From Paenibacillus ginsengarvi (GTDB taxonomy: Bacteria; Bacillota; Bacilli; Paenibacillales; NBRC-103111), in contig NZ_RBAH01000033.1 of assembly GCF_003626695.1 (NCBI RefSeq), positions 26,041 to 90,040 of the forward strand: DNA of 64,000 nt, in the 5' to 3' direction. Under the pieces are notes generated by a model that saw only the letters and a list, made by a program, of their open reading frames with translations, did no database searches and was not told the DNA's origin. How positions within the stretch are numbered: the first letter of the stretch is position 1; each line of letters opens with the position of its first letter. The position numbers and the translations under genes are program-made. Positions 8,790-17,347 of the stretch are shown one piece after another.

Positions 8790-10370
8790 ATGAAGGAATT
8801 CAAGAAAATCTCGTGGATGATGACAGCCGGTTCGGTTTTGGTGATCTGTGCGGCAGGATGCAACAGCTCGGATTCGGGTTCGGCAGGGCAGTCAAGCCCG
8901 AGCGCGGCGCCGTCTGCCGGTACAGCGTCAAGCGCGCCGCCAGCTGCCACATTCCCGCTAAAGGAAAAGGCTTCATTCGAAATATTCTCCGCCGCCCACG
9001 ATACGAAACCGCAAAGGGGAACTGAACCAATTTTTGCCGAAATTGAAAAAAGAACGAATGTACAGCTGAAATTGACCAACATTCCCTCTGCAAGCTACGC
9101 CGATAAATTCAAGGTGACTCTGGTTTCCGGCGATTTGCCGGATGTGATGGATTCGGACGTCGCCTCGGCGAAAAAGTACGGCATGGATGGAGCGTTCTTG
9201 GCGCTGGACGACTTGCTCAAAAAGTTCGGCCCCAACATTTTGAAAGCGATCAAGGAAGAAGGCATAGATGCTTCCTTGCGGGCAGCCGACGGGAAAATTT
9301 ATGGGATTCCCTATTTTTCCATGCCGGGTACCACCGCTACCGTCCCGCAATACAGACAGGATTGGTTGGATGAAGTGAAACTGAAAGCCCCAACAAACCC
9401 GGATGAGTTTTATAAAGTCCTCAAAGCTTTCAAAGATGCGAATTTGGGAGGCAAGGACACGATTCCGTTCGCTCCGCAAGGTTATAGCAACTTCCCGATC
9501 TTCAGGGCGTTCGGAACGGATCCGCGCATGTATCTGAACAAAGAAGGGGTGTATCAATTTGGCCCTGCTCTTCCAGGGATGAAAGATGCGCTGACCTTCT
9601 TGAACAAACTATATATCGAAAAATTAATCGATCCCGAATTTGCGATCATCTCGAAACAGCAATGGGAAGCGAAGGTTAGTAAAGGCAATGTGGGGGCGAT
9701 CTTCTTTAACCCGGGCCGCACCGATTTCTTCACGGATGTGCTCAAGAAGGAAAATGCGAAAGCCAAGATGGTGGGCGGCGGAGCGCTCAAGGATAAAAAC
9801 GGAAAAGGAGAGTTGCTGCCGGATTTCAGCCTGAAAGGTGTCATGGCGATTTCGTCCAAGTCCAAAAACGCGGAGTTGATCGTAAAATATTATGACTTCT
9901 TGTACAGCCCTGTAGGCAGGCTTCTGACGCAATATGGCATTGAAGGTCAGAGCTATACCATGAAAGATGGAAAGCCGCAATATACGGATGATTTCAAGAA
10001 AGATATGGTGAATAACCCCATAAATCTAGGCATAGGCACATCCAAATATTTCTTTACCGCTCCTCTGCCGAGCCTATTCAAGGATCGAAATGAAGGCATG
10101 TTAGTGGCCGATGCCGTAGAAACTTCGAAGCCCGATTGGACCAAGCAGGAGCCGCAACTGAGCTTTACGCAAGCGGAGCAGGATATCGTGTCCAAAAACC
10201 TGCAACCGATTATGGACAAAACGAGCGAGTACATGATCAAATTCATCATCGGCCAGGAACCGTTGACAAACTTCGATAAATACGTAGGAGAACTGAAGCA
10301 ACGCGGTTTGGATGACTTGGTCAAGACTTATAATGCAGCGTATCAACGTGCTTTGAAAGCTTCCCAATAA
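8790..10370 (+). CDS. Extracellular solute-binding lipoprotein, LplA type
   Basis: This 526-aa lipoprotein captures the sugar for the preceding permeases. It has a lipoprotein signal peptide with the lipobox ending at Cys24 (VICAAGC), then a Ser/Ala/Gly-rich tether. The binding-protein fold includes a conserved segment DGKIYGIPYFSMPG (the family's usual DGKIYGIP). The open frame extends 33 codons further upstream, but the ATG at 8790 has the ribosome site GAAAGGAAGGGG and begins exactly at the signal peptide. Length fits the LplA/family 1 group. It is followed by a long hairpin and the PcRGLX-like gene. Confidence 0.93.
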   Translation: MKEFKKISWMMTAGSVLVICAAGCNSSDSGSAGQSSPSAAPSAGTASSAPPAATFPLKEKASFEIFSAAHDTKPQRGTEPIFAEIEKRTNVQLKLTNIPSASYADKFKVTLVSGDLPDVMDSDVASAKKYGMDGAFLALDDLLKKFGPNILKAIKEEGIDASLRAADGKIYGIPYFSMPGTTATVPQYRQDWLDEVKLKAPTNPDEFYKVLKAFKDANLGGKDTIPFAPQGYSNFPIFRAFGTDPRMYLNKEGVYQFGPALPGMKDALTFLNKLYIEKLIDPEFAIISKQQWEAKVSKGNVGAIFFNPGRTDFFTDVLKKENAKAKMVGGGALKDKNGKGELLPDFSLKGVMAISSKSKNAELIVKYYDFLYSPVGRLLTQYGIEGQSYTMKDGKPQYTDDFKKDMVNNPINLGIGTSKYFFTAPLPSLFKDRNEGMLVADAVETSKPDWTKQEPQLSFTQAEQDIVSKNLQPIMDKTSEYMIKFIIGQEPLTNFDKYVGELKQRGLDDLVKTYNAAYQRALKASQ

Positions 10371-10387
10371 TCCAAGAATGCAAGAAA

Positions 10388-10430
10388 GATTCTAAATTGG
10401 AAGGCAGTTGCTGCCCTCCAATTTAGAATC
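10388..10430 (+). repeat. Long intercistronic hairpin
   Basis: GATTCTAAATTGGA (14 bases) is repeated inverted, with an inner GGCAG/CTGCC stem and a TTG loop. The arms are 20 bases long with one A-C mismatch. No T tract follows, so it is more likely an mRNA-stabilising or processing hairpin that raises lipoprotein levels than a terminator. Confidence 0.7.
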
Positions 10431-10484
10431 GCGATTGATCGGGTTCATTACAGCATGAAGCTTGATTGAGAAGGAGATGCACGA

Positions 10485-12713
10485 ATGATATCGCTCCATT
10501 TCGAGAAAATTTCCATGTATCCCAGACATGAGGAACCGTGCATGATCGCGGTGCCATTCGCGAAAGGGGTAGTGTCTGATACAACAAGAGTATCCGTCCT
10601 TGACGGCAACGTGGCGATACCGACTCAAACAAGGGTGACCGCCAAATGGCCCGATGGCTCCGTAAAATGGCTGCTGCTGCATTTTCTAGCCGATCTTCCG
10701 GCCAATTTGGGCAAAGCGTTCGCACTCTCGACGGATCGCGTAACGGCAGTACCTGCGAACCCAGTCATGATCGAGCCGGTGAATGGCACGTTTGTGATCC
10801 GTACGGGTGCGATCGAAGCCGAGTTGACAGCACCGGGAGGAACGGGATTATTCCAATCGTTGAAGCGAACAGGATTTGTACCCACCCATGATGTGGTTGG
10901 ACCCTCGCTTCGAGACGCTTCCGAACAGGAGTATGATTGCCAGATTTCCTCAGAAGGCTGGCGCGTCATCGAAGCGGGTCCGGTTCGCTGTGCGGTTGAA
11001 GCGAGAGGAAAGCACCGCGATCGTGCAAAAGAGAGCCAATGGTTTGACTTTGTAGTCCGGGTCTATGCGTATGCCGGCAAGCCTTGGCTAATGATCGACT
11101 ACCAGATTGTCAATAAGGAGCCAGAGAGCGAGCAGGTGATTCACGCAGCCGAATTGCATGTTCGTTCCGCGCACGCTATCCGGACGTCCGATCAACTTCG
11201 ATTGGGGATGAACCGCGCCGGAGTCGATCGCAGGATGAAGAGCGGATCGCCGGGAGAACGGTTGTCGTGTAAATTTACGGCCGAGAATCTCGAAAAAGAA
11301 TTTATCGAAGACCAGGCGGAAACGTTCGCGGGTACTTTCTGGGCGGATCTGTCCGGACATCAGCACGGCGGAATTAGTGTTACTTTGTTTCAGGCCTTGC
11401 AAAATTGTCCTAAATCGTTGGATGTGACCGGCGAAGAAATAACCGTCGGCATTATTCCTGCCGGACATCCGATCCGTATGCTGCAGGGAATGGCCAAAAC
11501 CCATCGATTGTTCCTGCATGTGCATCGCGGGGACGAAACGCTGGAAGAAGTGAATGTACGCAGTCTGCAATTCCAGCTTCCGGATCATCCCGTTCTTGAG
11601 TCTGCTGCATTCGAGCGCGCCGGCATAATCGAATCGATTCCCGGCGATCAGACGATAGATTGGGTGGAACGCGGATTTTATCGGATGGCCGACGGCCGTA
11701 CGAAAACATACGGCATGCTTGATTGGGGCGATGCGCCGGATAAAGACTATACGGCCCAGGGCAGAGGCGGCGGAGATTGGGTATGGGTGAACAACGAATA
11801 TGATCTGCCGCATGCGATGATGCATTTGTATGCGAGAACCGGTAAACGAAGGTTTTACGACTATTTGATGAGAGCGGCGGAACATTGGAAGGACGTGGAC
11901 ATTCTCCATTACAGCCCCAATCCGCTGCGTCATCAAGGTCAAGTGATGCATTCCGCCAAGCATGTGACAGGCGAGGTGAAAATATGTCATGAGTGGGTGG
12001 AAGGGTTGCTTGATTACTACCACCTAACGGGGGAAGCATCCGCACTCGAGGCCGCAATCGGCATCGGAGACAATGTGAGGAGGCTGCTGGCTACTCCCCG
12101 TTACCAAGGCGAAGGCGGCGTTTCCGCAAGAGAAAGCGGTTGGGCGCTTCGCAGTCTGGGAGCTTTGTATACCGAGACCCATGACGAGAAGTGGCTGCAA
12201 TCCGCAGACCAAATCGTCGATCATTTCGAAGCCTGGAAAAAGAAGTATGGCGCCTGGCTGGCACCGGCTGCAGGGCATGTCGTTTATCGTTCAGGCTTCA
12301 TGATATGCATCGCCGTCAACAGCTTGATGCGCTATTATCGAATCCGCCCGGATGAACGGATCAAGCAAATGATCGTGGACGCGTTGGAGGATTATGTGGA
12401 GCATTGCTATGTGAAGGAAACGGGCATGTTCTATTACAAAGAACTGCCGAGCACGCAGCATCTGCACAGCAATCCAATCTGTCTGGAATCGCTCTCCTAT
12501 GCCTACGAATTCTCCGGCGACCTCAAATATTTGGAAGCCGGGCGAGTCACCTTCGAAGAGGCCATCAGAGTCGCTCAGGGGAGTGGTAAAACAAGGGAAA
12601 TATCCGGCGAGGCGCTTATTTTTTGGGGAGACAGTCCGAAAAAGTTTGCCCAATACTACTACCCGATCTTTTATTATTATCGAACTATCCTAAAAGCCGG
12701 CATCAAGTTCTAA
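10485..12713 (+). CDS. PcRGLX/YetA-like protein (exo-rhamnogalacturonan lyase family)
   Basis: This 742-aa protein resembles the YetA/PcRGLX family. The N-terminal half has the repeating beta-strand start typical of that family (VRVSVLDGNVAIPTQTRVTAKWPDGSVKWLLLHF, about residues 30-65). The C-terminal half (about 400-742) is helical with many WxxA and HxxEG elements, fitting an (alpha/alpha)6 barrel. In Bacillus subtilis, yetA follows the lplABCD genes, and here the gene also follows an Lpl-type importer; this synteny supports the call. There is no signal peptide, so it would act on imported oligosaccharide in the cytoplasm. The start has an AAGGAGATG ribosome site. Whether it is a lyase with the same substrate as PcRGLX is not shown. 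Confidence 0.75.
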   Translation: MISLHFEKISMYPRHEEPCMIAVPFAKGVVSDTTRVSVLDGNVAIPTQTRVTAKWPDGSVKWLLLHFLADLPANLGKAFALSTDRVTAVPANPVMIEPVNGTFVIRTGAIEAELTAPGGTGLFQSLKRTGFVPTHDVVGPSLRDASEQEYDCQISSEGWRVIEAGPVRCAVEARGKHRDRAKESQWFDFVVRVYAYAGKPWLMIDYQIVNKEPESEQVIHAAELHVRSAHAIRTSDQLRLGMNRAGVDRRMKSGSPGERLSCKFTAENLEKEFIEDQAETFAGTFWADLSGHQHGGISVTLFQALQNCPKSLDVTGEEITVGIIPAGHPIRMLQGMAKTHRLFLHVHRGDETLEEVNVRSLQFQLPDHPVLESAAFERAGIIESIPGDQTIDWVERGFYRMADGRTKTYGMLDWGDAPDKDYTAQGRGGGDWVWVNNEYDLPHAMMHLYARTGKRRFYDYLMRAAEHWKDVDILHYSPNPLRHQGQVMHSAKHVTGEVKICHEWVEGLLDYYHLTGEASALEAAIGIGDNVRRLLATPRYQGEGGVSARESGWALRSLGALYTETHDEKWLQSADQIVDHFEAWKKKYGAWLAPAAGHVVYRSGFMICIAVNSLMRYYRIRPDERIKQMIVDALEDYVEHCYVKETGMFYYKELPSTQHLHSNPICLESLSYAYEFSGDLKYLEAGRVTFEEAIRVAQGSGKTREISGEALIFWGDSPKKFAQYYYPIFYYYRTILKAGIKF

Positions 12714-12735
12714 ACATGCGGAAGTGGGATAAGGT

Positions 12736-12864
12736 TTGCGTAGGCAATGGGAACATTTGACCGCACCGGACTTTACGCAGGCTTGCCGAAGAGAACTCAT
12801 CGCCTTGCTTGCCGAGCGAGCGGCGCACGCTGTCAAGCTCATAAAGGATAACGAGGAAGCCTGA
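12736..12864 (+). pseudogene. Relic of a creatininase-family gene (middle deleted)
   Basis: A TTG-initiated frame of 42 codons begins MRRQWEHLTAPDFTQACR, which fits the N-terminus of creatininase-family amidohydrolases. It passes directly into a helix ELIALLAERAAHAVKLIKDN-EEA like the C-terminus of that family. The 200 or so residues between, including all metal ligands, are absent. The assignment is by memory of family ends and needs a search. It stands just after the PcRGLX-like gene, where a catabolic enzyme would be expected. Confidence 0.5.
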
Positions 12865-12990
12865 AGGCTGCAGCAGGAATTTTTCGACGGCGGTAGGCGT
12901 AAATGATCACGCTGCAGACGAGCGGCTATGGAAGCTTGCGGTGTTCGAACGTTAAAAGTGGTGTTTGAATCCAGGCATGGAGGGGACTGG

Positions 12991-13234
12991 ATGAAGCTCC
13001 AGCTTCAAAATAAAGTGATTGTAATAACCGGCGCGCTGGGCAAGATCGGCTTCTCTTCAACTCGAATGTTTCTGGAGAGGCGCCAAGGTGGTCGCCAATG
13101 ATTGGGTAGTTGCGAATAATTCTCCCCGGATGTTGGCGCTGATGGAGCAATATGGCCCGGAAAGGCTGCTGTCTGATGCCTCCGCCTACATCAAGGGATC
13201 GCTGTATACGATCGACGGAGGGATCCGGATATGA
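12991..13234 (+). pseudogene. Relic of a short-chain dehydrogenase (internal deletion plus frameshift)
   Basis: ATG at 12991, with GGAGGGG upstream, opens the start of an SDR: MKLQLQNKVIVITGALGKIG contains the TGxxxxIG cofactor loop. After about 26 residues the frame shifts. The next frame reads GAKVVANDW, still SDR-like, then jumps to a C-terminal SDR ending (DASAYIKGSLYTIDGGIRI). The Tyr-Lys catalytic part is missing, so the gene is dead. Its stop codon overlaps the start of the next gene (ATGA), so it may have been the coupled upstream partner of the gene at 13231. The 126 bases before it (12865-12990) show only short unrecognised fragments. Confidence 0.75.
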
Positions 13235-14331
13235 GGAAGCGGGTTGCGGTGATCATAACCCAATACTGGCTTAATTCCCACGCTGATGTGATCGTCAGCA
13301 GGCTGCTTGGCGAGCTTGGATATAAACCGCAAGTCGAGCTTGTCGCTATGTACGTCGAACAAGTGACAGCCAGAGACTTGAGTCGTGAGCAATCCGTGAG
13401 GCACGGCGTACCCATCTGTGCCACCATTGAGGAAGCGGTCGCCTGGGGTGCCCCAGAACGGCCGGTCGACGGTGTTGTCGTCATCGGGGAGCATGGAGAT
13501 TACCCGTGGAATGAGAAGCAGCAGCACTTGTATCCGCGGCTGAGGTTCATGCAAGAGACGCTGGCGGCCATGGATCTTCACGGCATTCGCGTGCCGATCT
13601 TTCTGGATAAGCATTTCTCATACAACAATACGGATGCGCGCTGGATTTATGATGAGGTCAAGCGCCGGGGTATTCCTTTCATGGCCGGTTCTTCCATCCC
13701 CTACACGGATTATTTGCCTCACTTCGATCGGGCGTTTCTGCAGAGAGGCCGGATATTCTTCATCAACAGTCATGGCGGGCATGAGTCTTACGGATTCCAT
13801 GGCATGGAAGTGCTGCAGGCGCTAGCTGAACACCGCCTCGGGGCGGAGTTGGGCGTCGCATCCGTTCATGCCTTGTCAGGTGACGAGATGTGGCAAGCGA
13901 TGGACCGTGGAGAATGGCCGGAAGCGCTGATGCTGCGTGCCCTCGCACTCGAGCCGGAGCTAGCAGGGAGACATCCCCGTAAGGAGTGTCCTAATCCCGC
14001 GCTGTTCGTCGTAACCTATCAGGATGGTACGATGGGGTACGTGGCTCAGCTCGATAAATTTGCAACCCGATGGAGCTTTGCCGTTCAGGATGATGAAGGC
14101 GCTTGTATCGCTGCGTACTGTAATACAGGGACAGAGAGGCCTTATCGCCATTTTACCAGGCTGACCGAAATGATAGAGGAGATGATCATCAACGGGACCC
14201 TTCCTTGCCGGATTGAAAGAAATTTGCTTACCACTTTCTTGATCAATTCCGCCATGGAATCCTTATATCTGAGACGCCCGTTGTCCTTGGAAGAATGGAA
14301 TGTTGCTTATGACCCGGCACCGAACCGCTGA
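13231..14331 (+). CDS. Conserved protein of unknown function, 366 aa
   Basis: I recognise a general type found in soil and planctomycete genomes near sugar enzymes, but no established function. The N-terminus (RVAVIITQYWLNSHADVIVSRLL) looks like a Rossmann-type strand-turn-helix. Conserved-looking stretches follow: VDGVVVIGEHGDYPWNE (about 84-100), VPIFLDKHFSYN (about 122-133) and IPFMAGSSIPY (about 149-159). They are rich in His, Asp and Glu and could bind a metal or sugar. There are no membrane segments or signal peptide. The start overlaps the stop of the SDR relic (ATGA). It precedes a carbon-nitrogen hydrolase by 29 bases, so it is part of the catabolic operon. Confidence 0.7.
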   Translation: MRKRVAVIITQYWLNSHADVIVSRLLGELGYKPQVELVAMYVEQVTARDLSREQSVRHGVPICATIEEAVAWGAPERPVDGVVVIGEHGDYPWNEKQQHLYPRLRFMQETLAAMDLHGIRVPIFLDKHFSYNNTDARWIYDEVKRRGIPFMAGSSIPYTDYLPHFDRAFLQRGRIFFINSHGGHESYGFHGMEVLQALAEHRLGAELGVASVHALSGDEMWQAMDRGEWPEALMLRALALEPELAGRHPRKECPNPALFVVTYQDGTMGYVAQLDKFATRWSFAVQDDEGACIAAYCNTGTERPYRHFTRLTEMIEEMIINGTLPCRIERNLLTTFLINSAMESLYLRRPLSLEEWNVAYDPAPNR

Positions 14332-14360
14332 TCTTCACTTCGGCATGGAAGGACCTGCTT

Positions 14361-15977
14361 GTGACCGGGAAGTTTTATAAAGCGGACGAATCTTACCAGT
14401 CATGGCTGGCGGTGAAAGCTGCGGATGCCGCGATCATGGCCTACTGCAACCGGGTGGAAGCGAGAATCGGCGTCGGTGCCGGGTATGAAGCCGACATCTC
14501 TAATGTGGATACCTACCGAGAATTATTATATCTCGATGAAACGATTGATCGAGAAATGGGAGGAGACGATCCTGTGCTTGTATTAAACAAGTTCGATTTT
14601 GCAAGAGAATCCGATGCATGGGTGATCCCGGAATCGGATCGGGTTGTACGGCAGGAGAACGGATTGTCCGTACGGGCTTCGGGCGGACCGTCGATTGCGA
14701 TTGAAGGTCCGGGCGTTCATACGCGCAACGGCGACGCCATTCACTTAGTTTTCAAAGATCTGGGCAGCGGCTCCGGTTATGTTCGATTCGGCTTTGAAGG
14801 CGGTTTCGAATACGCCTATGTGGAATGCAACCTCGGCTGTCGCGAGGCTGCGCTTTTCACCAGCGAGTGGAATCGCGCACAGCCCGTCGTTCGGGTCGAG
14901 TTGCCGCCTGCTGTGCAGGACGAGATCGAAGTTACTTTGGTCAAAACAGAAGGAGCCGGCAATCGGATCAAGCTGGCCGATCTGGCAATCTATTGGAACG
15001 GCGAATGCGTGATTCGCAGCGGCGATCATGATATCATCCCTCAGTTGGGGGTAAGGATTAGTGTCGAGGATGCGGATGTGGAGCTGCTGCGATTCGCGCA
15101 TGAAGGTCCAACAGCGCTGATGAAAGAGTATTTGAAGACAGGCGCCTGGCAAATGCTGAATTCCCGCGATGTGAAGGACAATGTTCGATCTATTTGCAAA
15201 GGGATACGAAGCGCGGCGGAGCTTGGTATTGAATTATTAGTAGCGCCGGAATACTGTATATTTGGTTTTTTTGGCACCAAGCCGACGCTCGATCAGATAG
15301 AACCGATGCAAGAGGCCGAAGCGATCATTCGAGCCTGTTTGCGGGAAACCGCAAACTCTCCCTACCTGATTGTCGGGAGACCGAATTGGGATCAGGTGAG
15401 ACCCGGTTCGTCCGAACCTGTCTTCAATTCTTGCAGGTTGTACGATCCGGACGGCAATACCGTGCGCGACAATCTAAAATTCAGGACTTGCGAAAGGCAC
15501 TATTACCATGGGCACAGGCTGAACGAATTTGACATTTACGGCGTCCCGGTCAGCCTGCATGTATGCCATGACCGAAGATATCCCGATCTGAGAACGCTGC
15601 CTGTCATGTTCGGCTCACGGCTCATCATTCATCCGGTTAACGGAGGACTCGTTACAGGTGCCCGTGTAGCCGTACAGGCAGTGGCCAAAGATGAAACAGC
15701 AACCACGCACGCATTCTACCTGAGAGCCTCTACGGATGGGGGCAGTTATATGATCGGACCGAAAAAATTCGACAACCTGCTCGCCATCAGCTCGGAATGC
15801 AAGTTGACGGATTCTCCCGGCGAGCTTGCAGGCGCTCCTGCCGAAGAATTGGTCGTTGCCACGATTCGAACGCACGACGCTTTTGGATATTGGCCCGTCC
15901 GCTCCTACCGGGCATCGGAAGCGATCGCAGAAGCCTACGAGCAGCTGTACCAAACGATGGGCGGACGGAATATTTGA
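14361..15977 (+). CDS. Carbon-nitrogen hydrolase with a long N-terminal extension
   Basis: This 538-aa protein has a C-terminal nitrilase-superfamily domain (about residues 250-510). The catalytic triad can be read: Glu in LLVAPEYCIFG, Lys in DNLKFRTCE, and Cys in SLHVCHDRRYPDLR. Stand-alone members are about 270 aa. Here some 240 residues precede the domain, strand-rich (FDFARESDAWVIPESD onward), possibly a beta-sandwich. Translation starts at GTG 14361 after GGAAGGACC. In a saccharide locus it may hydrolyse an amide or N-acyl group on the substrate, but that is a guess. The gene sits between the unknown 366-aa protein and a glycosidase. Confidence 0.85.
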   Translation: MTGKFYKADESYQSWLAVKAADAAIMAYCNRVEARIGVGAGYEADISNVDTYRELLYLDETIDREMGGDDPVLVLNKFDFARESDAWVIPESDRVVRQENGLSVRASGGPSIAIEGPGVHTRNGDAIHLVFKDLGSGSGYVRFGFEGGFEYAYVECNLGCREAALFTSEWNRAQPVVRVELPPAVQDEIEVTLVKTEGAGNRIKLADLAIYWNGECVIRSGDHDIIPQLGVRISVEDADVELLRFAHEGPTALMKEYLKTGAWQMLNSRDVKDNVRSICKGIRSAAELGIELLVAPEYCIFGFFGTKPTLDQIEPMQEAEAIIRACLRETANSPYLIVGRPNWDQVRPGSSEPVFNSCRLYDPDGNTVRDNLKFRTCERHYYHGHRLNEFDIYGVPVSLHVCHDRRYPDLRTLPVMFGSRLIIHPVNGGLVTGARVAVQAVAKDETATTHAFYLRASTDGGSYMIGPKKFDNLLAISSECKLTDSPGELAGAPAEELVVATIRTHDAFGYWPVRSYRASEAIAEAYEQLYQTMGGRNI

Positions 15978-15981
15978 ATCG

Positions 15982-16036
15982 ATCCTCCGGACCGGTGCAG
16001 TCAAGGAAAGTTGCACCGGCTGGAGAATCGGAGGAT
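15982..16036 (+). repeat. Nested double-stem structure between two enzyme genes
   Basis: An outer stem ATCCTCCG (15982-15989)/CGGAGGAT (16029-16036) encloses an inner perfect stem CCGGTGCA (15992-15999)/TGCACCGG (16012-16019). It starts 5 bases after the hydrolase stop and ends 60 bases before the glycosidase start. There is no T tract, so an RNA-stability or processing element or a protein-binding site is more likely than a terminator. Confidence 0.6.
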
Positions 16037-16096
16037 GTATCACGGTCACGAACGTTCGCTCGGGGAAGGATTGTGGAGAGAGAAGGAGACACTTTC

Positions 16097-17293
16097 ATGA
16101 GAAGTTTGAAACAGCAAGTGTATGACATGGGCAAGCCCGAGTGGAAATCGATGCTGGAATATACGGTAGAGCTTCATAAAAAGTGCACTCGAGAACCGGA
16201 GCCTCCCTTTCATTATCCATGGGAAGAAATCGGAACGGGGTACTGCTACGGTCCGGCATTCGGTCACATTGATCTAACCCATGCGACTTTGGACACCCTC
16301 CGTTATCAGCCGGATCATGCCAAACATCAAATCTTAAACTACTTAAACCTGCAGACTTCCGACGGATTGATCCCCGGCTGCATTTGGTTCCGCGACGGCG
16401 AGGTGAAATGGAGTACGGTGAAGGGGCATCCTCCGTTTTGGCCGGTGGCCGTGCAGGATTATTATGACCTATACGAAGATATCGATTTGTTGAAAACCGC
16501 CTACCATGCTCTGGTTCGGCAAATCGGCTGGTTTGAAACCAAACGGAAGGCGGAAAACGAAGGGTACTACTATCTCGATCTGTGGAAAAAGGTATGGGAA
16601 AGCGGTGTCGATGACGGAATTCGGTATGACCATATCACACCGGGGCCATATGCGTGCGTCGATGCGACGGCGCATGTCTATCAAATGCATGTTTTCGCTG
16701 CACAATGGGCGAGCTTTCTTGATTTGCCTGCTGAATCCGCGAAATGGCAAATCAGAGCCGAACAGCTTGCGGAATTTATACGCTGCGCCTTGTTCGATGA
16801 AGAAACGGCTCTATTCCACGATATTTGGTCGGTTAATAATCCCGGGAGCCGTCGCCTTACTTTTGAGGGCATGTGGCCGATGATGGTCGGTGCGGCAACC
16901 GTGAAGCAAGCGAATCGCGTGATCGATGAAAATGTATTGAATCCAAAGCGTTTTTTCACCAAGCATCCGGTTCCGACCATCGCTCTGGAAGATCCGGCAT
17001 TTGAACTTCGCATGTGGCGGGGGCCTTCCTGGAACAGTATCACCTATTGGGTCGCTCGGGGTTGTACCCTGTACGGGAGAAACGATGCGGCCAAAGTGAT
17101 TCTGGAACGCGCATTGGACCATACAGCCGAGAAATTTTCCGAGACCGGGACATTATGGGAGTTCTATCATCCACATGGAGGACATCCGACCGAACTCCAA
17201 AGAAAACCTTATACCGAGTTTAATCAACCGTGTCGCGAGTATATGGGCCATAACCCTTTGATCGCCATGACCGATTTATGGGCTTCCCTATGA
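16097..17293 (+). CDS. GH63/MGH1-like (alpha/alpha)6-barrel glycosidase
   Basis: This 398-aa protein has the signature of the trehalase/GH63/MGH1-like clan. Features are aromatic-rich helical hairpins, the acidic segment WESGVDDGIRYD (about residues 168-179), and the C-terminal MWRGPSWNSITYWVARGCTLYGR (about 307-329). In clan members an Asp in the former and a Glu in the C-terminal helical part are catalytic. There is no signal peptide, so it acts inside the cell on imported sugar. The open frame extends 100 codons upstream, but the ATG at 16097 follows AGAAGGAGA and avoids a long overlap with the hydrolase. It is the last enzyme gene of locus 1; the next regulator begins 54 bases later. Confidence 0.8.
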   Translation: MRSLKQQVYDMGKPEWKSMLEYTVELHKKCTREPEPPFHYPWEEIGTGYCYGPAFGHIDLTHATLDTLRYQPDHAKHQILNYLNLQTSDGLIPGCIWFRDGEVKWSTVKGHPPFWPVAVQDYYDLYEDIDLLKTAYHALVRQIGWFETKRKAENEGYYYLDLWKKVWESGVDDGIRYDHITPGPYACVDATAHVYQMHVFAAQWASFLDLPAESAKWQIRAEQLAEFIRCALFDEETALFHDIWSVNNPGSRRLTFEGMWPMMVGAATVKQANRVIDENVLNPKRFFTKHPVPTIALEDPAFELRMWRGPSWNSITYWVARGCTLYGRNDAAKVILERALDHTAEKFSETGTLWEFYHPHGGHPTELQRKPYTEFNQPCREYMGHNPLIAMTDLWASL

Positions 17294-17347
17294 AAAACCA
17301 GACCCGTTCGGAAAACGCAGAAAAGCTTATCGGGAGAGGTGCAACCG

